DNA of 33,635 nucleotides from Ga0077536 sp943370145 (GTDB taxonomy: Bacteria; Pseudomonadota; Gammaproteobacteria; Ga0077536), in contig CALRPY020000047.1 of NCBI GenBank assembly GCA_943370145.1, positions 1 to 33,635 of the forward strand, in the 5' to 3' direction. Positions 17,594 to 25,593 of this stretch are shown here, one piece after another. The notes below the pieces were generated by a model that had not been told where the DNA came from, searched no databases, and saw nothing but the letters and a program-made list of their open reading frames with translations. The translations under genes and the position numbers were made by a program. Position 1 is the first letter of the stretch; each line of letters starts with the position of its first letter.

Positions 17594-18435
17594 GCGACGC
17601 GATGTCGCCCCCGGTCAGGACCTGGTGGGACGACTTCACGAGCGCTGGCGCCCAGGATGGCGCGTCATCCGCGCGCGGTCACGGCCCCGACCCGAGCCAG
17701 GGTGCGATGCTCTATCTCGAGGACGTCACGGTCACCTTCGACGGCTTCCGCGCACTGAATGCACTGACGCTCTACATCGAGGCCGGCGAACTCCGCTGCA
17801 TCATCGGCCCGAACGGTGCCGGCAAGAGCACGATGATGGACGTGATCACCGGCAAGACCCGGCCCGATCGCGGGCGGGCGTTCTTTGGCCATCGACTCGA
17901 CCTGCTGAAGCTCGCCGAGCCCGAGATCGCGCAGGCCGGCATCGGGCGGAAATTCCAGAAGCCGACGGTTTTCGAACAGCTGCCCGTGTTCGTCAACCTC
18001 GAACTCGCCTGTCGTGGGCCGCGCGGCGTATGGCGCACCCTGGGCGCCCGCCTGTCGAGCGAGCAGCGTGACCGGATCGACGCGACGCTCGCGCTGATCG
18101 GCCTGGCAAGGGAACGCAGCCAGCGCGCCGGCGCGCTGTCGCATGGCCAGAAGCAGTGGCTGGAGATCGGGATGTTGCTGGTGCAGGAACCCCGCCTGCT
18201 TCTGATCGACGAACCGGTCGCCGGCATGACCCAGGAGGAGACGGAGCGCACGGCCGAATTGCTGGTATCGCTCGCGGGCGAGCGCTCGGTGGTCGTGGTG
18301 GAGCACGACATGGAGTTCGTGCGCTCGATCGCACGCAAGGTCACGGTGCTGCATGAGGGCAGCGTGCTGGCCGAGGGCGACATGGACCACGTGCAGGGCG
18401 ACCCCCGCGTCATCGAAGTCTACCTGGGGGCCTGA
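17590..18435 (+). CDS. urtD: Urea ABC transporter ATP-binding protein UrtD (second set)
   Basis: Cytoplasmic ATPase of 281 residues: Walker A GPNGAGKS, signature LSHGQKQWLEIGML, Walker B LLLIDEPVAGM, switch histidine in VVVVEHDMEF and the UrtD tail VIEVYLGA. It carries about 38 extra N-terminal residues (with WWDD and a Gly/Ser/Pro-rich part) compared with the first UrtD; the ATGA overlap with urtC supports this longer start, although an internal ATG at 17707 would give the common length. Confidence 0.94.
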   Translation: MSDAMSPPVRTWWDDFTSAGAQDGASSARGHGPDPSQGAMLYLEDVTVTFDGFRALNALTLYIEAGELRCIIGPNGAGKSTMMDVITGKTRPDRGRAFFGHRLDLLKLAEPEIAQAGIGRKFQKPTVFEQLPVFVNLELACRGPRGVWRTLGARLSSEQRDRIDATLALIGLARERSQRAGALSHGQKQWLEIGMLLVQEPRLLLIDEPVAGMTQEETERTAELLVSLAGERSVVVVEHDMEFVRSIARKVTVLHEGSVLAEGDMDHVQGDPRVIEVYLGA

Positions 18436-19130
18436 TGCTGAAAGCCCAAGGCATCGAACATTACTACGGCGAGAGCCACACCCTGTGGGAGCTGTCGCTC
18501 GAGGTGCCGGCCGGGGCCTGCACCTGCCTGATGGGTCGCAATGGCGTCGGCAAGACCACGCTGCTGAAGTGCGTGATGGGCCTCCTGCCGGTGCGTGCCG
18601 GCGAGATCCTGTTCGAAGGCACCAACCTGCTCGCACTGCCGGCCGAGAAGCGGGCGCCGCTCGGCATCGGTTACGTGCCGCAGGGACGCGAGATCTTTCC
18701 GCGCCTGACGGTCGAGGAGAACCTGCGCATCGGGCTCACGACGCGTGGCAAGGGCGCGCGCGGTGCGCTCGAGCCGATATTCGAACTGTTTCCCGTGCTG
18801 AAGAAGATGCTGCGGCGGCGGGGCGGTGACCTCTCAGGTGGCCAGCAGCAGCAACTCGCGATCGGGCGCGCGCTGGTGCTCGACCCGCGGCTCCTGATCC
18901 TCGATGAGCCAACCGAGGGCATCCAGCCGAATGTCGTGCACGAGATCGGCGACGTGATCAGGCGGCTCAACCGGGAACGCGGCATCACGGTGCTGCTGGT
19001 GGAACAGAAGCTGCCGTTCGCACGGCGCATCGCCGATCGATTCTGCGTGATGGACAAGGGGCGCGTCGTCACGAGCGGCGCGATGGATGAACTCAGCGAC
19101 GAACTGGTGCGGCAATACCTTGCGGTCTGA
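18435..19130 (+). CDS. urtE: Urea ABC transporter ATP-binding protein UrtE (second set)
   Basis: LivF-type ATPase of 231 residues. Walker A GRNGVGKT, signature LSGGQQQQLAIGRAL, Walker B LLILDEPTEGIQPN and the switch segment VLLVEQKLPF are all present. It shares one base with the urtD stop codon. It completes the second transporter and is followed after 20 bases by the nickel-transport gene of the urease cluster. Confidence 0.95.
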   Translation: MLKAQGIEHYYGESHTLWELSLEVPAGACTCLMGRNGVGKTTLLKCVMGLLPVRAGEILFEGTNLLALPAEKRAPLGIGYVPQGREIFPRLTVEENLRIGLTTRGKGARGALEPIFELFPVLKKMLRRRGGDLSGGQQQQLAIGRALVLDPRLLILDEPTEGIQPNVVHEIGDVIRRLNRERGITVLLVEQKLPFARRIADRFCVMDKGRVVTSGAMDELSDELVRQYLAV

Positions 19131-19150
19131 GGCCGCGTGCAGGAAGGGAG

Positions 19151-19738
19151 ATGAACATGCGCAAGTACATGACGACGAGCAGGGCGAAGGGCGTTGCGGC
19201 GGGACTGGCCCTGATGGGAGCGGCCGGCACGGTCGCCGCGCACCCGGGGCTTGGGCACGGCGGTATCGGGGCGGCCTTCTCGCATCCATTCGCCGGTGTC
19301 GATCACCTGCTCGCGATGTTCGCCGTCGGGGCCTGGGCCGCTTGTGGCGGGGGGCGTCTCGCGCCGTTCGGCTTTCTCGCCGGCGCGCTGGCCGGGGTGG
19401 CCGTCGGCACGCTGGGCCAGTCGCTGCCGGCGCTAGAAGCGGGCCTCGCGTTGAGCGTGCTGTGCTGCGGCCTGGCGCTGGCGGCCGCGCGCGCCAGGCC
19501 CGCCTCGGTCGCGCTGCTCGTCTGCGCGCTGTTCGGTGCGTGGCACGGCAATGCGCATGGTCTCGAAATCCCCGGCCTGCTCGCCGCCGCGCCGCTCGCC
19601 GCTTTCGCGGCCGGCACGGCGCTGCTGCACGCGGCGGGTTATCTTGCAGGGCGTATCCTGCGCCATGCCGCGCCGACGCTGCTGCGAGGTGGCGGCTGGG
19701 TGCTCGCCCTGTGCGGCGGGCTGCTGGCCGTGGCCTGA
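19151..19738 (+). CDS. ureJ: HupE/UreJ-type nickel transporter
   Basis: Inner-membrane protein of 195 residues of the HupE/UreJ family, thought to bring nickel into the cell for urease or hydrogenase. It has a signal-like N-terminus ending near TVAA, then the family motif HPFAGVDHLLAMFAVGAWA with its His-x3-Asp-His pattern, several short hydrophobic helices rich in Ala and Leu, and FGAWHGNAHGLE with further histidines that may bind metal. A purine-rich AGGAAGGGAG lies just before the ATG. Position between transporter and urease genes makes a urease role likely. Confidence 0.9.
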   Translation: MNMRKYMTTSRAKGVAAGLALMGAAGTVAAHPGLGHGGIGAAFSHPFAGVDHLLAMFAVGAWAACGGGRLAPFGFLAGALAGVAVGTLGQSLPALEAGLALSVLCCGLALAAARARPASVALLVCALFGAWHGNAHGLEIPGLLAAAPLAAFAAGTALLHAAGYLAGRILRHAAPTLLRGGGWVLALCGGLLAVA

Positions 19739-19739
19739 C

Positions 19740-20579
19740 GTGAATGCCGCGTGCGCGCCCGCACCCGCAACGGCGACGCGCTGGCGCGCGCTGCTCGAAC
19801 TCGAGTATGCGGCAGTCCCCGCACGGACCTATCTGCGCCAGTGGCGGCACGAAGGGCCGCTGCTGGTGCAGCGCGCGTTTTATCCCGAACCGGGCGGCGT
19901 CTGTCACAGCTATGTGTTGCATCCGCCGTCGGGGCTCGTCGGGGGCGATGAACTGGCGCTCACCGCGCGCCTGCAAAGGAACGCCCACGTGCTGCTGACG
20001 ACGCCGGCCGCAACGAAGTTCTATCGCTCATCGGGGCCGACGGCACGGCTCACGCAGTCGCTGCGCGTCGCCGACGACGCGACCTGCGAGTGGCTGCCGC
20101 AGGAGAACCTGCTGTTCGACGGTGCCCGGGTGCGTGCGCGCACGCGGGTCGAACTCGACCCGGGCGCGCGCTTCTTCGGTTGGGAGATTGCCTGCTTCGG
20201 GCGGCCCGCCTGCGACGAGGCCTACACGCATGGTGCCGCCGATCTCGGCTTCGAACTCTGGCGGGACGGCCGCCCGCTGGTGATCGAACGCCTGCGGGCC
20301 GGTGGCGACGCGCCGGCGGGCGGTGCCGGCCTGCGCGGTCATGCGGTCAGCGGCAGCCTGTTCGCGACCGGCGCCGATCGCGCAGCGCTCGACTGCGCGC
20401 GCGCGGTCGACGCGGGTCGCATGCTCGCGGGCGTGACCCTGCTGGGCGAAGTGCTGGTGTGCCGCGCGCTTGCGCCCCAGGCCGAGCCCGTCCGGCGGTG
20501 GTTCGAGAGCATCTGGACCCAACTGCGTCCGCGCCTGCTCGGGCGTGTCGCGCATTCGCCCCGCATCTGGGCGACCTGA
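19740..20579 (+). CDS. ureD: Urease accessory protein UreD
   Basis: Urease maturation scaffold of 279 residues that binds apo-urease with UreF and UreG for nickel insertion. Recognisable parts include the GPLLVQRAFYPE segment, HPPSGLVGGDEL, TPAATKFYRS, EWLPQENLLFDGA and FFGWEIACFGRPA, in the usual family order. The start is taken as GTG 19740, one base after the ureJ stop; there is no in-frame ATG before the conserved region. Confidence 0.93.
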   Translation: MNAACAPAPATATRWRALLELEYAAVPARTYLRQWRHEGPLLVQRAFYPEPGGVCHSYVLHPPSGLVGGDELALTARLQRNAHVLLTTPAATKFYRSSGPTARLTQSLRVADDATCEWLPQENLLFDGARVRARTRVELDPGARFFGWEIACFGRPACDEAYTHGAADLGFELWRDGRPLVIERLRAGGDAPAGGAGLRGHAVSGSLFATGADRAALDCARAVDAGRMLAGVTLLGEVLVCRALAPQAEPVRRWFESIWTQLRPRLLGRVAHSPRIWAT

Positions 20580-20593
20580 GACGAGGAACACCG

Positions 20594-21226
20594 ATGGAAC
20601 TGTTGCCACGCGAACGGGACAAGCTGCTGCTGTTCAGCGCCGCGCTGCTCGCCGAGCGGCGCCGCGCGCGCGGCCTGAAGCTCAATCATCCGGAAGCCGT
20701 CGCGCTGATCAGTGCGGCGATCATGGAAGGCGCCCGCGACGGGCTCGCCGTCGCCGAACTGATGTCGCTGGGGCGCACGATTCTCGCCGCGGAGGAGGTC
20801 ATGGACGGCGTGGCCGAGATGATCCATGACGTGCAGGTCGAGGCGACTTTTCCCGACGGCACGAAACTCGTGACCGTGCACCAGCCTATCCCGGGCGGAG
20901 AGGGAGGGCTCGTGCCGGGCGAAGTGCTGACCGAGCCCGGCGATATCGAGCTGAATGCCGGACGTGTCCGCCTCACGCTCGAGGTCGCGAACACCGGCGA
21001 CCGGCCGATTCAGGTCGGCTCGCACTATCACTTCCACGAGACCAACCGCGCGCTGGTCTTCGACCGCGAGGCGGCGCGCGGCTTCCGCCTCGATATCCCT
21101 GCCGGCACCGCCGTGCGCTTCGAGCCCGGCCAGGTGCGCACCGTCGAACTCGTCGCGCTCGGCGGGGCACGCCGGGTCTACGGTTTCCAGGCGCGCGTGA
21201 TGGGCCAGCTGGAGGACCCGTCATGA
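20594..21226 (+). CDS. ureAB: Fused urease gamma-beta subunit
   Basis: A 210-residue structural subunit in which the gamma (UreA) and beta (UreB) chains are one polypeptide. Residues 1-100 are a complete UreA (MELLPRERDKLLLFSAALLA at the start, AEMIHDVQVEATFPDGTKLV, ending VHQPIP). A short GGEGG linker leads into UreB from LVPGEVLTEPGDIELNAGR, with GSHYHFHETN and ending VYGFQARVMG. A fused arrangement is known from Helicobacter and from some other bacteria, while most proteobacteria have separate ureA and ureB. The stop overlaps ureC (ATGA). Confidence 0.96.
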   Translation: MELLPRERDKLLLFSAALLAERRRARGLKLNHPEAVALISAAIMEGARDGLAVAELMSLGRTILAAEEVMDGVAEMIHDVQVEATFPDGTKLVTVHQPIPGGEGGLVPGEVLTEPGDIELNAGRVRLTLEVANTGDRPIQVGSHYHFHETNRALVFDREAARGFRLDIPAGTAVRFEPGQVRTVELVALGGARRVYGFQARVMGQLEDPS

Positions 21227-22926
21227 GCAGGATTTCCCGCGCGGCCTATGCCGAACTCTACGGACCGACCACCGGCGACCGCGTGCGCCTCGCGGACACC
21301 GCCCTGGTGCTCGAGGTCGAACGCGATTTCACTGTCTACGGCGAGGAGGTCAGCTTCGGCGGCGGCAAGGTCATCCGCGACGGCATGGGCCAGGGGCAGT
21401 GCGGCAGCCGCGATGCGGTTGATCTCGTGATCACCAACGCGCTGATCGTCGACCACTGGGGCATCGTGAAGGCCGATATCGGGGTGCGCGCCGGCCGGAT
21501 CCACGCGATCGGCAAGGCGGGCAATCCCGATATCCAGCCCGGCGTCGACATCGTGATTGGGCCAGGCACCGAGATCATCGCCGGCGAGGGCAAGATCGTC
21601 ACCGCCGGTGGCGTCGACGCTCACATCCACTTCATCTGCCCGCAGCAGGTCGAAGAGGCGCTGATGTCGGGCGTGACGACGATGATCGGCGGCGGCACCG
21701 GGCCCGCGACCGGTACCAATGCGACGACCTGCACGCCGGGCCCGTGGTACATGCACCGCATGCTGCAGGCGGCGGAAGGATTGCCGGTGAACCTGGGCTT
21801 CACGGGCAAGGGCAATGCGAGCCTGCCGCTGGCGCTCGAGGAGCAGATCGAGGCTGGTGCGATCGGGCTCAAGCTGCACGAAGACTGGGGCACGACGCCG
21901 GCCGCGATCGACAACTGCCTCGATGTCGCCGAGCGGCACGACGTGCAGGTCGCGATCCACACCGACACGCTGAACGAGTCGGGTTTCGTCGAGGACACCG
22001 TCGCCGCCTTCAAGGGCCGCACGATCCACACCTACCACACCGAGGGCGCCGGTGGCGGCCACGCCCCGGACATCATCAAGGTCTGCGGTGAGCCGAACGT
22101 GCTGCCGTCGAGCACCAACCCGACGCGGCCCTACACGGTGAACACCATCGACGAGCATCTGGACATGCTGATGGTCTGCCACCACCTGTCGCCGTCGATT
22201 GCCGAGGACGTCGCGTTCGCCGAGTCGCGGATCCGGCGCGAGACGATCGCGGCCGAGGACATCCTGCACGACCTCGGCGCATTCTCCATGATCTCCTCGG
22301 ACTCGCAGGCCATGGGGCGGGTGGGCGAAGTCATCACCCGCAGCTGGCAGACGGCGCACAAGATGAAGGTCCAGCGTGGCAGCCTCGCCGGCGACCCCGC
22401 GCGCCACGACAACGCGCGCATCAGGCGCTACGTCGCGAAGTACACGATCAATCCCGCGATCACGCACGGGGTGGCGCACGAGGTGGGCTCGGTCGAGGTC
22501 GGCAAGCTTGCCGACCTCGTGCTGTGGTCACCGGCCTTCTTCGGCGCGAAGCCGGCGCTGATCCTCAAGGGCGGCATGATCGTCGCGGCCCCGATGGGCG
22601 ACCCGAACGCATCGATTCCGACGCCACAGCCCGTGCACTACCGCACGATGTTCGGCGCGCTGGGCGGGGCGCGCCACGCGACCTGCATGACCTTCCTGTC
22701 GAAGGCGGCGCGTGCGGCCGGCGTGCCGGACCGGCTGGGCCTGCGCCGGCTGCTCGGCACGGTCGAGGGCACGCGGCGGATCGGCAAGGCGGACATGATC
22801 AACAACGACTACCAGCCACGCATGGAGGTCGACCCGCAAACCTACGAGGTGCGCGCCGACGGCCAGCTGCTGGTCTGCGAGGCGGCGGTCGAACTGCCGC
22901 TCGCGCAGCGCTATTTCCTGTTCTGA
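21223..22926 (+). CDS. ureC: Urease alpha subunit
   Basis: Catalytic subunit of 567 residues, the usual length, hydrolysing urea to ammonia and carbamate. All active-site residues are visible: nickel ligands His134 and His136 (DAHIHFICP), carbamylated Lys217 (GLKLHEDWG), His246, His272 and Asp360, plus Cys319 and catalytic His320 on the flap (MVCHHLSPS). It overlaps the fused ureAB by 4 bases. Nothing suggests inactivation. Confidence 0.98.
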   Translation: MSRISRAAYAELYGPTTGDRVRLADTALVLEVERDFTVYGEEVSFGGGKVIRDGMGQGQCGSRDAVDLVITNALIVDHWGIVKADIGVRAGRIHAIGKAGNPDIQPGVDIVIGPGTEIIAGEGKIVTAGGVDAHIHFICPQQVEEALMSGVTTMIGGGTGPATGTNATTCTPGPWYMHRMLQAAEGLPVNLGFTGKGNASLPLALEEQIEAGAIGLKLHEDWGTTPAAIDNCLDVAERHDVQVAIHTDTLNESGFVEDTVAAFKGRTIHTYHTEGAGGGHAPDIIKVCGEPNVLPSSTNPTRPYTVNTIDEHLDMLMVCHHLSPSIAEDVAFAESRIRRETIAAEDILHDLGAFSMISSDSQAMGRVGEVITRSWQTAHKMKVQRGSLAGDPARHDNARIRRYVAKYTINPAITHGVAHEVGSVEVGKLADLVLWSPAFFGAKPALILKGGMIVAAPMGDPNASIPTPQPVHYRTMFGALGGARHATCMTFLSKAARAAGVPDRLGLRRLLGTVEGTRRIGKADMINNDYQPRMEVDPQTYEVRADGQLLVCEAAVELPLAQRYFLF

Positions 22927-22953
22927 GAACCGACGTTACTGCACGAGGCGAGC

Positions 22954-23466
22954 ATGCAGATCTTGCACCTGATCGAAAAATCCCGGGACCGGGGACCGCT
23001 TGCCGACACGCTGACGCTGCCTTTCGAACGGCGCCAGAAGAGTCGCCAGCGCGTAACGCTCGACAGCGGCCGCGAGGCGGGCATCATGCTGGCGCCGGGG
23101 ACGTGCCTGCGCGACGGCGACGTGCTGCGCGCGGACAGCGGCGAACTGGTGCAGGTGCGCGCGGCGGTCGAGGCGGTCAGCACGGCACGCACGGGTGACC
23201 CCCTGCGGCTCGCGCGCGCCTGCTACCACCTCGGCAACCGTCATGTGCCCGTACAGGTCGGGCCGGGCTGGGCGCGCTACCTATGCGACCACGTGCTGGA
23301 CGGCATGCTGCGCCAGCTGGGTCTCAGCGTTGGCGTCGACCAGGCGCCGTTCGAACCCGAGGGCGGCGCCTATGCCGGCCGCCATCCGCACGAGCACGAG
23401 CACGCGTCCGTCGTCGACGATGCGCACACCGGCCGGCATCGCCATGCCGGCGGACATTCGCATTGA
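22954..23466 (+). CDS. ureE: Urease nickel metallochaperone UreE
   Basis: Cytoplasmic nickel carrier of 170 residues that delivers metal to the UreDFG complex. The N-terminal domain (LTLPFERRQKSRQRVTL) and the ferredoxin-like C-terminal domain with the invariant metal histidine in YHLGNRHVPVQ are present. The tail from about residue 143 is rich in histidine (HPHEHEH, then GRHRHAGGHSH), a nickel store typical of some UreE proteins. Its stop overlaps the ureF start. Confidence 0.95.
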   Translation: MQILHLIEKSRDRGPLADTLTLPFERRQKSRQRVTLDSGREAGIMLAPGTCLRDGDVLRADSGELVQVRAAVEAVSTARTGDPLRLARACYHLGNRHVPVQVGPGWARYLCDHVLDGMLRQLGLSVGVDQAPFEPEGGAYAGRHPHEHEHASVVDDAHTGRHRHAGGHSH

Positions 23467-24146
23467 GCGCGACACCGGGCGACGCGCTCGCCCTGCTGCG
23501 CTGCCTGCAGTTGGCAAGCCCGGGCCTGCCGATTGGCGCCTATGCGTACTCGCAGGGACTCGAATGGGCGGTGGAGGCGGGCTGGGTGCACGATGAATCG
23601 TCGCTGCGCGGGTGGATCCGCGAACAGATGGGCGCCGCGCTCGCACCGCTCGATATCGCGATCTACGCGCGGCTGTACCGCGCGCTCGCGGCGGCTGACG
23701 CGGCGGCGGTCGCATACTGGAACGCGATCCTGCTCGCGCATCGCGAAACAAGCGAGTTGCGCGCCGACGACCGCGACCGCGGCGCGGCGCTGCTGCGGCT
23801 GCTGCGCGAATTCGGCATCGCGCCGCTGGCGACGCTCGCCGGCGCGGATGTCGCGCTCGCGGCGGTGCATGCGCAGATCGCCGTTCACTGGGCGCTGCCG
23901 CTGGACATGGCGGCCCATGCCTACGTCTGGGCCTGGCTCGAAGGCCAGGTCATCGCCGGTGTGAAGCTCATTCCGCTCGGCCAGGCGGCGGGCCAGCGCC
24001 TGCTGTGCGCGCTGGCCGCCGAAGCACCGGAGACTGTGGCCGCGGGCCTTGCGTTCGCCGACGACGACATCGGCGGTGCGCTGCCGGCGCTCGCGATCGC
24101 GAGCTGCCGCCACGAAACCCAATACACGCGATTGTTCAGATCCTGA
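23463..24146 (+). CDS. ureF: Urease accessory protein UreF
   Basis: Helical maturation factor of 227 residues that links UreD and UreG and checks GTPase activation. The family signature LLRCLQLASPGLPIGAYAYS near the N-terminus, SQGLEWAVEAGWV, and C-terminal SCRHETQYTRLFRS are present. The only suitable start is TTG 23463, overlapping the ureE stop as TTGA; upstream in this frame lies only ureE shadow and no ATG occurs before the signature. Coupled translation with ureE explains use of the weak start. Confidence 0.92.
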   Translation: MSATPGDALALLRCLQLASPGLPIGAYAYSQGLEWAVEAGWVHDESSLRGWIREQMGAALAPLDIAIYARLYRALAAADAAAVAYWNAILLAHRETSELRADDRDRGAALLRLLREFGIAPLATLAGADVALAAVHAQIAVHWALPLDMAAHAYVWAWLEGQVIAGVKLIPLGQAAGQRLLCALAAEAPETVAAGLAFADDDIGGALPALAIASCRHETQYTRLFRS

Positions 24147-24156
24147 GGAGAGCATG

Positions 24157-24795
24157 ATGCACGCGATGACAGAATCAACTGCGGAGACCCGGCGGCCGGT
24201 GCTGCGGGTCGGGGTCGGTGGCCCCGTCGGGTCAGGCAAGACCGCACTGATGGACGCGCTGTGCAAGAAGCTGCGCGACGAGTTCCAGATCGCCGCGGTC
24301 ACCAACGACATCTACACCCGCGAAGACGCCGAGTTCCTGATTCGCAGCGAAGCACTGCCCGCCGAGCGCATCATCGGCGTCGAGACCGGCGGTTGTCCCC
24401 ATACCGCGATCCGCGAGGACGCGTCGATGAACCTCGCGGCCATCGACGAGCTGTGCAACCGTTTTCCGGACCTCGATCTCGTGCTCGTCGAAAGCGGTGG
24501 CGACAATCTCGCGGCGACCTTCAGCCCGGAGCTCGCGGACCTGACGATCTACGTCATCGATGTCGCCGAGGGCGAGAAGATCCCCCGCAAGGGGGGGCCC
24601 GGCATCACGCGCTCGGATCTGCTCGTGATCAACAAGATCGACCTCGCCCCCTATGTCGGCGCATCGCTCGACGTCATGGCCAGCGACGCGGCGCGCATGC
24701 GCGGCGAGCGCCCGTTCGTGTTCACCAATCTCCGGGCCGGGCAGGGACTGGCCACCATCAGTGATTTCATCGTCCGCGAAGGCCTCCTGCGCTGA
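24157..24795 (+). CDS. ureG: Urease accessory GTPase UreG
   Basis: SIMIBI-class GTPase of 212 residues powering nickel transfer to urease. P-loop GPVGSGKT, the ETGGCPHTAIREDASMN segment with the metal-binding Cys-Pro-His, ESGGDNLAATFSPELAD and the guanine motif NKID are all there. Two ATGs are adjacent (24154, 24157); the second lies 6 bases after GAGGAG and is preferred. It is the last urease gene in the cluster. Confidence 0.96.
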   Translation: MHAMTESTAETRRPVLRVGVGGPVGSGKTALMDALCKKLRDEFQIAAVTNDIYTREDAEFLIRSEALPAERIIGVETGGCPHTAIREDASMNLAAIDELCNRFPDLDLVLVESGGDNLAATFSPELADLTIYVIDVAEGEKIPRKGGPGITRSDLLVINKIDLAPYVGASLDVMASDAARMRGERPFVFTNLRAGQGLATISDFIVREGLLR

Positions 24796-24824
24796 CTTCT
24801 TGCCTGTTTCAACGGAGACCTCCG

Positions 24825-25379
24825 ATGCCCCGTTCTATATTCCCCTCCGCCGCGCTGCTCGGCGTGGCGATTGGCCTTGCCGGCTGCGGCGAGATGGTGT
24901 TCAAGCGCGGCGCCGATCCGGGCTCGATGACGGCCGCCCAGGCGGACTGCCGCGCGGCCGGCGACGCGGGCTATGTCGCGTGTATGGAGGGCAAGGGCTT
25001 TCTCGTGAAGGGCAGCCAGGATTCGGTGTTCGTCGAGGGCCTGATGCCGACGCCGGTCGCGGGGACGGCGGTCCCGGCGGCCCCGGCAGCCACCACAGGC
25101 ATGGCTGCTTCCCCGGGCAGGACTCCGGTCGAGACGCCGGGTGGAAAGCCGGCCTCGCCACCGTCGCAGCCCCGGCCGCAGCCGGTCGATCCACTCGAAC
25201 GGGTGAGGGTCGGCAGCTGGTGGAAACTGGGGGGTAACCCCGACCAGCTTGCCGCCGCGCAGGTGAAGTGCGTCGAGACCCTGGGGGTCGACCACCGTCC
25301 CGTGCCGGACAGCAACGAGGTCACGCGCGCGATGGTCGCCTGTCTTCGCGACGCGGGCTGGCGCGGCCTCGGCAACTGA
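24825..25379 (+). CDS. Small lipoprotein with duplicated cysteine motif, function unknown
   Basis: A 184-residue predicted lipoprotein: the signal segment ends in a lipobox LAGC with the lipidated Cys at 21. Two similar modules are visible, one near residues 36-60 (TAAQADC, then VACMEGKGF) and one near 140-180 (AAAQVKC, then VACLRDAGW), each with a pair of cysteines that could form a disulfide. They are separated by about 70 residues rich in Pro, Ala and Thr. It lies 29 bases after ureG in the same direction and is probably co-transcribed. I do not recognise a family and assign no function; a link with nickel or urease would be guesswork. Confidence 0.75.
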   Translation: MPRSIFPSAALLGVAIGLAGCGEMVFKRGADPGSMTAAQADCRAAGDAGYVACMEGKGFLVKGSQDSVFVEGLMPTPVAGTAVPAAPAATTGMAASPGRTPVETPGGKPASPPSQPRPQPVDPLERVRVGSWWKLGGNPDQLAAAQVKCVETLGVDHRPVPDSNEVTRAMVACLRDAGWRGLGN

Positions 25380-25437
25380 CGCCGGAAGGCGGTTCAGCGC
25401 GGCCCGCACCAGGCGCGGCCGTGGCACACTGCCGGGC

Positions 25438-25454
25438 CCACGGTCCACCCGTGG
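25438..25454 (+). other. Small stem-loop downstream of the urease cluster
   Basis: CCACGG and CCGTGG pair over a 5-base loop. On its own it is weak, but together with the stronger palindrome at 25484-25504 it may end or slow transcription from the urease operon. Confidence 0.35.
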
Positions 25455-25483
25455 CGCATCCCCCTCCGGCCGCGAGTCGGTGC

Positions 25484-25504
25484 GGCAGGGGAGACTCCCC
25501 TGCC
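25484..25504 (+). terminator. Terminator-like palindrome after the urease operon
   Basis: Perfect 10-base arms (GGCAGGGGAG with CTCCCCTGCC) around a central A. No T-run follows, so if it terminates it would be a non-canonical or Rho-assisted site. It sits in the 214-base gap between the lipoprotein and the FrhB-family gene. Confidence 0.45.
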
Positions 25505-25527
25505 CCAAGCGGCGCCCGATGCATTAA

Positions 25528-25543
25528 CATACGCCGACGTATG
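25528..25543. promoter_or_regulatory. Operator-like palindrome before the FrhB-family gene
   Basis: CATACG-CCGA-CGTATG is a perfect 6+4+6 dyad in a locally AT-richer patch (ATTAACATAC) about 50 bases before the FrhB-family start. Dyads of this size and spacing are common operators for TetR-like and similar dimeric repressors. No regulator gene is nearby, so the binder is unknown. Confidence 0.4.
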
Positions 25544-25593
25544 GCCGTCGCCCGGCGGCCGCTGTCCGAAGAACCCTTCCGCAGGAGACGCCC

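Noticed and set aside
20594..21226. Separate ureA and ureB genes
   Set aside because: There is no stop codon or start signal at the junction; the frame is continuous through the GGEGG linker, so a fusion is annotated.
25422..25427. TGGCAC as a possible sigma-54 -24 element before the FrhB-type gene
   Set aside because: The -12 position lacks the required GC at the right spacing.
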